Shown piece after piece: positions 6,171-12,776 of a stretch of DNA of 18,388 bases; within the stretch, counting starts at the first letter, position 1; each line of letters opens with the position of its first letter. The position numbers and the translations under genes were made by a program. Under the pieces are notes generated by a model. The model did not search any database, had not been told where the DNA came from, and saw only the letters and a program-made list of their open reading frames with translations. This DNA comes from Chloroflexota bacterium (lineage in GTDB: Bacteria; Chloroflexota; Anaerolineae; Anaerolineales; DRMV01). The stretch covers positions 1-18,388 of the forward strand of contig JAADFA010000159.1 of NCBI GenBank assembly GCA_013153135.1. The letters are read 5' to 3'.

Positions 6171-7466
6171 ATGCCCGTGATTACATCCGTCCATGCTCGA
6201 GAGATCCTAGATTCGCGCGGCAACCCGACGGTCGAGGTCGAGGTGGTATTGGATACAGGCCATCGGGGCCGAGCCGCGGTGCCTTCAGGCGCGTCAACGG
6301 GGGTCCATGAGGCTGTCGAGCTACGCGACGGCGATCCCAAGCGCTACCGAGGGAAAGGGGTGCTCAAAGCGGTGGAGCACGTGCGCGGCCCTATCGCAGA
6401 GGCGATTTTAGGTTTTGAAGCCACCCGTCAGCGGGAGCTGGACGCGCTGTTGGTAGGCTTGGACGGTACGCCGAACAAGAGCCGTTTGGGCGCGAACGCG
6501 ATTTTGGGCGTAAGCCTGGCTGTGGCCAAAGCTGCAGCGGCAGCCGTCGGCTTGCCGTTGTATCGCTACCTCGGGGGGCCTAACGCGTATGTGCTGCCCA
6601 CACCCATGATGAATATCCTCAATGGCGGCGCACATACAGGTTGGCAAGGGGTGGATATGCAGGAGTTTATGATTATGCCCTGGGGCGCGCCCTCCTTTGC
6701 TGAGGCCTTGCGTTGGGGTTCTGAAGTCTATCACGCGCTCAAAGATGTGCTCAAGCAACGGGGTTACATTACCCTGGTGGGCGATGAAGGTGGATTCGCG
6801 CCGCCTTTGCGCGCGAACGAAGAAGCCATCGAGGTCATTTTGGAGGCCATCACCCGCGCGGGCTACCGGGTGGGTGAGGATATTGTGCTAGCCCTGGACC
6901 CGGCTGCGTCAGAGCTGTATGACCCGGAAACGGGGCGGTATCGTTTGCGTCGCGAGGGTCGTACGTTGAGCTCAGAGGAGATGGTAGACTTTTGGGCCCG
7001 GTGGGTGGACCAGTATCCTATTGTTTCGATTGAGGACGGCCTGGCTGAGGACGATTGGGACGGTTGGGCCTTGTTGACCCAACGCTTGGGTTCGCGCATC
7101 CAACTGGTGGGGGATGACCTATTGGTGACCAATCCGGAACGGGTGCAGCGGGCCATAGATCTGGGCGTGGCGAACGCGCTATTGGTCAAGGTCAATCAAA
7201 TTGGCACCCTGAGCGAGACGTACGACGCGGTGAGTTTGTGCCAGCGCCACGGTTGGGGTACTATTGCGTCCCATCGCTCGGGCGAAACCGAGGACACCAC
7301 CATTGCTGACCTCGCCGTAGCCTGGAATATGGGCCAGATCAAGACGGGTGCGCCCGCGCGCTCGGACCGCACCGCGAAGTACAACCAGCTGCTCCGCATT
7401 GAGGAGGACTTGGGCGGTGAGGCTCGCTTCGCGGGCCGCGCGTTCCTGGGGGGTGGTGCCGGCTAG
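6171..7466 (+). CDS. eno: Enolase (phosphopyruvate hydratase)
   Basis: Glycolytic and gluconeogenic enzyme that interconverts 2-phosphoglycerate and phosphoenolpyruvate; cytoplasmic. At 431 residues it is full length. Active-site motifs are in order: the PSGASTG loop (38-44), H155 in NGGAH, E206 in GDEGGFAP, magnesium ligands D243 (LALDPAASE), E288 (SIEDGL) and D315 (VGDDLL), catalytic K340 (LVKVNQIGT), the SHRSGETED loop (367-375), and K391 in IKTGAP. One oddity is the segment after the loop histidine: it reads HTGWQGVDMQEF instead of the usual HAxNxxDxQEF, one residue longer and without the usual Asn. GAGGAGGA lies before the ATG. It is preceded by the LCP gene at 21 bases and no U-tract terminator is obvious behind it. 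Confidence 0.97.
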   Translation: MPVITSVHAREILDSRGNPTVEVEVVLDTGHRGRAAVPSGASTGVHEAVELRDGDPKRYRGKGVLKAVEHVRGPIAEAILGFEATRQRELDALLVGLDGTPNKSRLGANAILGVSLAVAKAAAAAVGLPLYRYLGGPNAYVLPTPMMNILNGGAHTGWQGVDMQEFMIMPWGAPSFAEALRWGSEVYHALKDVLKQRGYITLVGDEGGFAPPLRANEEAIEVILEAITRAGYRVGEDIVLALDPAASELYDPETGRYRLRREGRTLSSEEMVDFWARWVDQYPIVSIEDGLAEDDWDGWALLTQRLGSRIQLVGDDLLVTNPERVQRAIDLGVANALLVKVNQIGTLSETYDAVSLCQRHGWGTIASHRSGETEDTTIADLAVAWNMGQIKTGAPARSDRTAKYNQLLRIEEDLGGEARFAGRAFLGGGAG

Positions 7467-7529
7467 GGACGTCCAACTTCTTATTAGGGCGCAGGCACAT
7501 CTTCTTGCAGAAGAAGCCCATGCGCGGAC

Positions 7530-7725
7530 GGCACACGAGCGCGCCCCATGCCGCGGGCGGCGGAACCCGCCCGCTATCCTTGCCGTCGGCCATGGGTTCC
7601 CGCGCGTTGGGCCAACTAGCTCACGCCAATTTTATGCAACTAGCCGCGGGCTGAAGCCCGCGGCGTCGGCGGCACGCGAGCGCGCTCATGGCCACGGGCC
7701 GCGGGCGGCGAAACCCCCACCCGCT
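7530..7725. repeat. Two imperfect direct copies of a GC-rich intergenic repeat
   Basis: Copy A (7530-7575) and copy B (7671-7725) both begin GGCACRCGAGCGCGC, continue through CATG and GCGGGCGGCG, and end near CCCGCT. Copy B carries a short insertion after CATG. Each contains a GCGGGC segment able to fold back on a later GCCCGC or similar arm. They flank the hairpin at 7643-7664, so the whole may be one composite REP/BIME-like element. Confidence 0.6.
7643..7664. repeat. REP-like perfect hairpin
   Basis: GCCGCGGGCT (7643-7652), a GA loop, then AGCCCGCGGC (7655-7664): a 10-bp perfect stem. No U tract follows on either strand, so it is not a standard terminator. Hairpins built on the same CGCGGGCTGAAGCCCGCG core are, from memory, frequent intergenic repeats in Chloroflexota and some other GC-rich genomes; a genome-wide count was not possible here. 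Confidence 0.65.
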
Positions 7726-7800
7726 CTGGACATCTTCGCCGCCACATGCCGCGCCTACAACATTTGCATGCCCTCGATCTTTTTGGCCAGGGGAGCGTTT

Positions 7801-7843
7801 AAAAGAGCAAGCCGCCGTCGGTCTCAAGCAGCCGACGGCGGCT
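7801..7843 (-). terminator. Rho-independent terminator of the nor module
   Basis: AGCCGCCGTCGG (7810-7821) and CCGACGGCGGCT (7832-7843) form a perfect 12-bp stem with a 10-nt loop. On the minus strand it is followed by TGCTCTTTTAAA. It begins 20 bases after the stop codon of the cytochrome gene. On the plus strand the U tract is lacking, so it serves the minus-strand unit best. Confidence 0.88.
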
Positions 7844-7863
7844 CATGCTTCCAGGCCGAACCG

Positions 7864-8622
7864 TTAGCGTCGCGCCGCGATATCCTCGGGGGTCACGGTG
7901 CCGAAGTTGTTCCCCCAGGAGTTGAGGATGTAGTTGATGACTGCGGCGATCTCTTCATCCGAGAGCTGCTGGCCCCAGGGCACCATGGCCGTGCCCGGTC
8001 GACCGTGGAGCACCACATCCATCACCATCTCGAGGTCGGCCAGGTTTTGGTTGCCCGCTAGCGCGGGGAAGACATCGCCCTGGCCTTGGCCGTCGGGGCC
8101 GTGACAGGAGGCACAGTTCTGCGCGTAGATGGTCGCGCCATCAACCGCGCCTCCTCCGGCCTTGGCTTCGCCTTGGCTCTCGCTCGCTGCGGCCGCGGCG
8201 GCGATAGGTTCGATGTTTTCCACATAGTCCTTGACGGACTTATCGCCCATGTACGCGAACCAAGCGGCTACGCCCGCGATGAGCAGGAAGAGCAGCACGG
8301 GCAGGATGCCGTGCACAAAGGGGTTGGGCCGCGCGGCCGCGACGGTTTCCTCCGAGGGGTCGATCAAGATAACCTCGATGGGCGCGCCGACGGGAGCCCG
8401 GTTTAAGTAACCCGCGAACGTTTGGTTTTTACGGGCTACGCTAAAACGATACAGATATTGGTGAAAGTCCCCGTTGGTGTAATACACGTAAACTTGCAAG
8501 AAGTGATCGCCCTCCGCGAAGTCCGCGGGGTCAATTTGCACTTGGAACGGCCCCTTCTCGAGCACTTTGTAGGGCGTGCTCTGGCCGTCCACGTAGACTT
8601 CTACGCGCGCGATCTCCGCCAT
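7864..8622 (-). CDS. Membrane-anchored cytochrome c with N-terminal Ig-like domain
   Basis: Fourth gene of the nitric oxide reductase module and probably its redox partner or an accessory subunit. Residues 1-65 look like a beta-sandwich (VEVYVDGQSTPYKV, then HFLQVYVYYTNGDFHQYLYRF). One membrane helix lies at about 103-125, then an Ala/Glu/Gly linker (138-160) and a class I cytochrome c domain with heme motif C170-ASC-H174 and probable axial M213 in TAMVPWG. There is no signal peptide, so the helix should place the heme outside and the beta domain in the cytoplasm, which is unusual. Two tandem ATGs exist at 8625 and 8622; the second is chosen because AAGGAGG is only two bases from the first and five from the second. 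Total 252 residues. Confidence 0.85.
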   Translation of the reverse strand: MAEIARVEVYVDGQSTPYKVLEKGPFQVQIDPADFAEGDHFLQVYVYYTNGDFHQYLYRFSVARKNQTFAGYLNRAPVGAPIEVILIDPSEETVAAARPNPFVHGILPVLLFLLIAGVAAWFAYMGDKSVKDYVENIEPIAAAAAASESQGEAKAGGGAVDGATIYAQNCASCHGPDGQGQGDVFPALAGNQNLADLEMVMDVVLHGRPGTAMVPWGQQLSDEEIAAVINYILNSWGNNFGTVTPEDIAARR

Positions 8623-8670
8623 CATTGCCTCCTTCAGGTCCGGTCTGGTCTCCTAGGTGTATCAAGCCAC

Positions 8671-8994
8671 TCAGGCCTGGAGTTCATCTCGCGTATTGAC
8701 CCGGTGGATGGCTTTGGCCAGGTGCCACAGCGTGGGCGGCAATACCAAGTAAGCCAGCGCGATGATGATCATGAGGCGGATGGTGAAGGTATCCAAGTAC
8801 CCCGTTCGGATCATCATTTCTGTGACCACCAGTTGCGCGAGGCCAAAGCCATATCCGAGCCACGTCAGCCAACGGCGGTGCAAGATTTGGCCCAGTACGT
8901 AGAACACGCCGTAGAACCCGGGCAGCATGGCGAAGATGAACTCCAGGGCCATCAGCGTGCGCACCATTTCGGCGCGGGCCGCTGTATCAATCAT
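8671..8994 (-). CDS. Small three-helix membrane protein of the nor operon (norH position)
   Basis: A 107-residue protein with three probable membrane helices (about 13-36, 43-62 and 70-90) and no cofactor-binding motif. The start codon lies inside the end of norB (8-bp overlap), with GGGAGG five bases before it, so translation is coupled to norB. The cytochrome gene follows after 48 bases. Thermus thermophilus has a small membrane protein gene, norH, at the same place after norC-norB; this gene may be its counterpart by position and size, but sequence similarity could not be tested. It could help assemble the reductase or link it to the quinol pool or to the cytochrome encoded next. Confidence 0.8.
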   Translation of the reverse strand: MIDTAARAEMVRTLMALEFIFAMLPGFYGVFYVLGQILHRRWLTWLGYGFGLAQLVVTEMMIRTGYLDTFTIRLMIIIALAYLVLPPTLWHLAKAIHRVNTRDELQA

Positions 8995-10435
8995 CGCCGC
9001 CTCCCACAGCCGCTACGGCCGCTCGCGCGTGCGTGACGGCCTTCTTGCCGATGGTCCACAGGTCATACACCAGGATGAGGTAGCCCGTGAGCACGACCCA
9101 GCCGAAGAAGTAGCGCCAACCTAACGTGTTCGCGTACCAGGGATGCGTGTAGGCGCGGATGAACGCGGCCCACGTGCTGCCGCCTTCCGCGCGTTCGATC
9201 AGGGTTTGCGTGAAGCCCGAGATGGTGAAGGCGCCGGTGATGCCAAAGATACCGAAGATCATCAGCCCCGCAGCCCACTTCCACCAGCGGGAATCCAGAG
9301 GCACTTGGATGTGCTCGCGCGCGTTTTGTGCCACAATGTAAGCGAGCATGAGCACGGTGGAGAGGTACGCGCCGAAGAAGGCCAGGTGACCGTGGGCAGC
9401 GGCCAGTTGGGTGCCGTGGCTGTACATGTTGATCTGGGGCAGGGTTTGCATGAAGCCCCACACGCCCGCGCCGATGAAGTTGCCGAAGGCCTGGGTGATG
9501 AGCCAGAAGACCGCGGGCTTGTTCACGGCCATGAGACGGTGGCCGCCCGCATCATACAGCGCGTGCACCACCATGGCGACCAGGGGCAGAGGCTCCATCG
9601 CGCTGAAGAAACCGCCCAACCCCAGCCAGTATTCCGGCGTACCGATCCAGAAGTAGTGGTGACCCAGGCCCAAGATGCCCGTGCCGAAGACCAGCGCGAC
9701 TTCCAGGAAGAGCCAGGTCTCCACCACCTTGCGCGGGGTGCCCAAGAGGTACATCAAGGACCAAGCCATAAGTACGCCGACCAGCACCTCCCAGGTGGCT
9801 TCAACCCACAGGTGCACCACCCACCACCAGAGGAACTGGTCCATGGTCAGGTTAATGCTGTAGTGCATACCCGCGCTGTAGAGCGCGCCCAGCGCGACCA
9901 AGTCGAAGATGAGCACCATCAAGGTGCCCGTGATGCGGCGGCTGGCCAAGGTGGTGGCGATAACATTATAGAGGAAGATAGCCACCCACAGAACCAAGGC
10001 CAAGTCGACCCAACGGGGCGCTTCCAGATATTCACGGCCCTCCATGAAGAGCCAGAGGGTGCTCATCTCGCCCGGGCCGTATTGTACGAACAAGTAGATG
10101 CCCGCGAGCACGAGCACGCCGGCCACGATGACCCACCAAATGATTTTGGCCGCCTTGATGCCGACCACTTCGCGCCCCGTTTCTTGGGGCAGGAACCAAT
10201 ACACCCCGCCCACCAGACCAACCAGCAACCACACGACCATGGTATTCACGTGCAGGGTGCGGTTGGTCATGAAGGGCGCGACTTCAAACCAAAATTCCGG
10301 GTTCAACTGCTGGTAGGCTGCGATCAAGCCAAAGGTCAATTGCAAGCCAAACAGCGCAATGGCCACCACGAAGTACCAGATGGCCAATTTCTGCGCTTCG
10401 TACAGCTTGGGGCGGACTCGCGTCGTCGCACTCAT
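8987..10435 (-). CDS. norB: Nitric oxide reductase catalytic subunit NorB (cNOR type)
   Basis: Heme-copper-superfamily membrane enzyme that reduces two NO to N2O. The 482 residues make about 12 helices and carry the complete cNOR ligand set. H62 (RTLHVNT) and H350 bind heme b. H348 (AAHGHLAFFG) binds heme b3. The non-heme iron FeB has H208 and E212 in VVHLWVEATWE and H259-H260 in GLGHHYFWIG. E281 in SAMEPLP and E135 in GREYLEAP match the conserved glutamates of Pseudomonas NorB. The FeB glutamate and the absence of a Tyr-His crosslink motif argue against an oxygen reductase. There is no fused N-terminal quinol-oxidase extension as in qNOR. The start lies 23 bases after norC, with a modest GAGGTAGG site. 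NorD, NorQ and NorE genes are not nearby. Confidence 0.95.
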   Translation of the reverse strand: MSATTRVRPKLYEAQKLAIWYFVVAIALFGLQLTFGLIAAYQQLNPEFWFEVAPFMTNRTLHVNTMVVWLLVGLVGGVYWFLPQETGREVVGIKAAKIIWWVIVAGVLVLAGIYLFVQYGPGEMSTLWLFMEGREYLEAPRWVDLALVLWVAIFLYNVIATTLASRRITGTLMVLIFDLVALGALYSAGMHYSINLTMDQFLWWWVVHLWVEATWEVLVGVLMAWSLMYLLGTPRKVVETWLFLEVALVFGTGILGLGHHYFWIGTPEYWLGLGGFFSAMEPLPLVAMVVHALYDAGGHRLMAVNKPAVFWLITQAFGNFIGAGVWGFMQTLPQINMYSHGTQLAAAHGHLAFFGAYLSTVLMLAYIVAQNAREHIQVPLDSRWWKWAAGLMIFGIFGITGAFTISGFTQTLIERAEGGSTWAAFIRAYTHPWYANTLGWRYFFGWVVLTGYLILVYDLWTIGKKAVTHARAAVAAVGGGDD

Positions 10436-10458
10436 CTTTCCCTACCTCGCAAATGGGG

Positions 10459-11133
10459 TTAGCGCTGCTCATACGTAAGGCTGAAATGCGGCGGGAAGCC
10501 GTTGGTATCGATGGCCGACATCCACTTGAGGAACGCGACCACGGCCTTGGCTTCCTCCTCGGTCAAGCCCAAGTTGGGCATCCGCCGCGTGCCTTGGGGG
10601 TATTGGGGCGGGTTCATCAGCCACTTCATCATGGCTTCTTCCCGAGTTTCCGCCCCGACGATGGGCTTGATGCGCGTGTCCCACCAGGGGTCGAGCCACG
10701 CGCGGGTGAGGTCCGGCGCGTAATACGCACCGTTCCCCAGCAGGGTGTGGCATTCCATGCAGTTGCGGGATTGGATGGTCAGCTTACCTTTGTTAACCAG
10801 CGCTTCGGCTTCTTCGGGGCTCCAAACTTTGCCGAAGAAGCCCGTCTCTTCGCCGACGACAGGCACCTGCCATTGCCGCTCCGCATCCCACTTAAGGCCG
10901 ATCTCATGGTTGATGACCGTCCACGGTGGGATGCGCCCTGCACCCGGTCGGGTCTCGCCCAGGGTCAGGAAGCTGAGCGCGAGCAAGATGGTGGTCATGG
11001 TGATGCTGCTCGCGATCATGGCTCCGCGCCAAAAGTGCCACGAGAGCCATCCCGAGCCCCGGCTGAGTACCCGGGTGAGTACAACCGCGATGGCGATGGC
11101 ACCAATCGTGATTTCAAGCCAGTGAATGTTCAT
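10459..11133 (-). CDS. norC: Nitric oxide reductase cytochrome c subunit NorC
   Basis: Electron-entry subunit of cNOR; passes electrons from a periplasmic-side donor to heme b of NorB. The heme site is C125-MEC-H129 in a very typical NorC context (CHTLLGNGAYYAPDLT); the probable axial ligand is M185 in RRMPNLGLTEEE. The NorC anchor helix is at about 35-58 (FWRGAMIASS onward). Two features differ from the classic protein of about 150 residues: an additional N-terminal helix at about 5-24 and an insertion of some 35 residues between the anchor and the heme (around 60-105). A longer frame starts at 11178, but the ATG at 11133 has AAGGAGGAG before it, and the longer form would begin inside the promoter. 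First gene of the module. Confidence 0.92.
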   Translation of the reverse strand: MNIHWLEITIGAIAIAVVLTRVLSRGSGWLSWHFWRGAMIASSITMTTILLALSFLTLGETRPGAGRIPPWTVINHEIGLKWDAERQWQVPVVGEETGFFGKVWSPEEAEALVNKGKLTIQSRNCMECHTLLGNGAYYAPDLTRAWLDPWWDTRIKPIVGAETREEAMMKWLMNPPQYPQGTRRMPNLGLTEEEAKAVVAFLKWMSAIDTNGFPPHFSLTYEQR

Positions 11134-11176
11134 ACAGCTCCTCCTTGCACCCTGATAGAAACAAGGGGTCATTTTC

Positions 11177-11182
11177 ACTATA
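11177..11182 (-). promoter_or_regulatory. -10 box of the norC promoter
   Basis: On the minus strand the hexamer is TATAGT. It places transcription start near 11170, 37 bases before the norC ATG. No -35 box is present at the normal distance; instead the palindrome at 11203-11220 covers that region, as expected for an activator-dependent class II promoter. Confidence 0.6.
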
Positions 11183-11202
11183 GCAACAAACCTATGTTTC
11201 TT

Positions 11203-11220
11203 CTGTGATGTGCATCACAG
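11203..11220. promoter_or_regulatory. CRP/FNR-superfamily operator upstream of norC
   Basis: CTGTGATGTGCATCACAG is a perfect inverted repeat with 8-bp arms and matches the TGTGA-N6-TCACA consensus of the CRP/FNR superfamily without a mismatch. Its centre (11211.5) is 41.5 bp upstream of the start predicted from the TATAGT box, the standard class II activator position. NO- or oxygen-responsive members (NnrR, Dnr, FNR) commonly control nor genes; those usually prefer TTGAT half-sites, so which family member binds here is open. Confidence 0.72.
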
Positions 11221-11238
11221 AGCGATGGCGATTGACGC

Positions 11239-11269
11239 AAAACGCCCCGCGAACCGGCATCGCGGGGCG
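11239..11269 (-). terminator. Rho-independent terminator of the liv operon
   Basis: CGCCCCGCG (11243-11251) and CGCGGGGCG (11261-11269) form a perfect 9-bp stem with a 9-nt loop. Read on the minus strand it is followed by TTTT. It lies 26 bases after the livF stop and separates the transporter operon from the norC promoter. Confidence 0.88.
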
Positions 11270-11294
11270 GTAAGGGATGGATGGACAAATGGCC

Positions 11295-12005
11295 TTAGAT
11301 GCCCAAGTAGGCCTTCTGAACGTGCGGATCTTGGGCAATTTGCTCGGATGGGCCCTCCAGCTCGACTTTGCCATGAGCCATTACGTACGCGTAGTCCGTC
11401 ACCGAAAGGGCCAGGTGCACGTTTTGCTCCACCAGCAGGGTGGTGATGCCGACTTCGCGCAGCTTGTTCAAACTCTCAAAGAGCTGCAAGACCAAGACCG
11501 GTGCCAAGCCCAGGGACATCTCATCGATCATCAGTACTTTAGGATGGGCCATGAGCCCACGCGCGACCGCGAGCATTTGGCGCTCGCCGCCGCTCATGGT
11601 GCCGGCCTTCTGGTGCATCCGCTCTTTGAGCCGCGGGAACATCTCGAACACCAGCTCCAGGTTGCGCTTGAAGTAGGGCCGTGCACGCCGTGGGGTCGCG
11701 CCCATTTCCAGGTTTTCGAGCACGGTCATGCTGGTGAACAGCTGCCGACCTTCGGGCACCAGCACCAAGCCCATATCGGCCTTCTTGTGGGGCGGTAGCT
11801 TGCTTACATCCTGCCCTTCGAAAAGGATGCGCCCCGACCACGGCTTGATTAGGCCCATGATGGTGCGGAGCAGGGTGGTTTTGCCCGCGCCGTTCGCACC
11901 GACTAGCGCGGTGAGCTGCCCTTGCTGTAGGCTCAGGTTGACGCCCCAGAGGATCTGGACTTCGCCGTAGCCCGATGTGACCTCGTGTACCTCTAGAATG
12001 GCCAT
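11295..12005 (-). CDS. livF: Branched-chain amino acid-type ABC transporter ATP-binding protein LivF
   Basis: Second of the two ATPase subunits that power a high-affinity amino-acid importer; sits on the cytoplasmic face. The 236 residues are normal for LivF. Walker A is GANGAGKTT (36-44), the ABC signature SGGERQ (138-143), Walker B VLMIDE ending at E162, followed by MSLGLAP, which is typical of LivF. The H-loop position reads LVEQN, with Gln instead of His, also usual for LivF. The start has GGGAG four bases upstream and lies 9 bases after livG. It is the last gene of the operon. Confidence 0.94.
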   Translation of the reverse strand: MAILEVHEVTSGYGEVQILWGVNLSLQQGQLTALVGANGAGKTTLLRTIMGLIKPWSGRILFEGQDVSKLPPHKKADMGLVLVPEGRQLFTSMTVLENLEMGATPRRARPYFKRNLELVFEMFPRLKERMHQKAGTMSGGERQMLAVARGLMAHPKVLMIDEMSLGLAPVLVLQLFESLNKLREVGITTLLVEQNVHLALSVTDYAYVMAHGKVELEGPSEQIAQDPHVQKAYLGI

Positions 12006-12014
12006 CGTACTCCC

Positions 12015-12776
12015 TCAGGCGTTGGATTTGCGGGTGAGCTTGAGCGCGAGTTCGGGATCGCCCAGGTAGGCTTCGATGACTTTGGGGTTGTTGGAAACTT
12101 CCTCGGGCGTTCCTTCCGCGATGAGTTTGCCGAAGTCCAGCACGATGATGCGGTCCGAGACGTTCATAATCGCGTGCATCACGTGTTCAATCATCAGGAT
12201 GGTGATGCCTCGTTCTTCCCGGATGGCTTTGACGATTTCCACCATTTGCGCAATTTCCGCGGGGTTGAGCCCCGCGAGCACTTCGTCGAGCAGGAGTAGT
12301 TTCGGCTCCGCGGCCAAGGCGCGGGCCAGCTCCAGGCGTTTTTTCTGCGCGACGTTAAGGCTACCGGCCAGCATCTCCGCGCGTTCGGCCAGGCCCAAGA
12401 ACTCCATGACCTCATCTGCGATGTGCGCGGCTGTGCGCAGGTCATATTGCTTGGAGCCAAAGGCCGCGCCGACCATGACGTTCTCGCGCACCGTGAGCTC
12501 GGCCAGGGGGCGCACGATTTGGTGCGTGCGCGCCATGCCCAGCCGCGCGACGTAGTACGGCTTCCAGCCTGTGATGTCTTGCCCGCGGAAATAAATCCGT
12601 CCTTCCTCGGGCCGGTAAATGCCGTTGATGCAGTTGAACAATGTGGTCTTGCCCGCGCCGTTGGGGCCAATGAGGCCGAGGATCTCGCCTTCGTGCAGTT
12701 CAAAGGAGACGTGATCGACGGCCACGAGGCCACCGAAGCGTTTGGTCACATTTTCCACGCGCAACAAGGCGGTCAT
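12015..12776 (-). CDS. livG: Branched-chain amino acid-type ABC transporter ATP-binding protein LivG
   Basis: First ATPase subunit of the importer. Walker A is GPNGAGKTT (37-45), Q86 of the Q-loop is in ARTHQIVRPL, Walker B is LLLLDE ending at E165 and the H-loop His is H198 (MIEHVM). The ABC signature is degenerate: LNVAQKKRLE (140-149) in place of LSGGQ-type sequence, so the glycines are missing; LivG proteins are variable here. An open frame extends upstream to 12818, but the ATG at 12776 is right: it overlaps the livM stop as ATGA and has GGAGG eight bases ahead. The product is 253 residues. Confidence 0.94.
   Translation of the reverse strand: MTALLRVENVTKRFGGLVAVDHVSFELHEGEILGLIGPNGAGKTTLFNCINGIYRPEEGRIYFRGQDITGWKPYYVARLGMARTHQIVRPLAELTVRENVMVGAAFGSKQYDLRTAAHIADEVMEFLGLAERAEMLAGSLNVAQKKRLELARALAAEPKLLLLDEVLAGLNPAEIAQMVEIVKAIREERGITILMIEHVMHAIMNVSDRIIVLDFGKLIAEGTPEEVSNNPKVIEAYLGDPELALKLTRKSNA

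Larger units (their letters stand above)
7467..7800. other. Gene-free convergent spacer between eno and the cytochrome gene
   Basis: This stretch has no credible gene on either strand; the open frames through it are GC-rich noise. It holds a small inverted repeat CTTCTT/AAGAAG (7501-7506, 7511-7516), two related GC-rich segments (7530-7575 and 7671-7725) and a perfect REP-like hairpin (7643-7664). The minus-strand terminator of the nitric oxide reductase module follows at 7801-7843. Confidence 0.7.

Noticed and set aside
7348..8061. Plus-strand frame running from inside eno across the convergent spacer
   Set aside because: It crosses enolase, repeats and the nor terminator, and its product is Arg/Ala-rich low complexity. 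No coding signal was seen in the spacer.
8987..10435. Oxygen-reducing heme-copper oxidase subunit I (cbb3 type) instead of NorB
   Set aside because: The FeB-site glutamate in HLWVE, the SAMEPLP glutamate and the NorC-type partner are specific to nitric oxide reductases of the cNOR/qNOR group.
9143..10462. Plus-strand open frame (439 codons) opposite norB
   Set aside because: The product is a His/Gln/Glu-rich chain without hydrophobic core pattern. NorB on the other strand has all cofactor ligands, so this is an antisense shadow.
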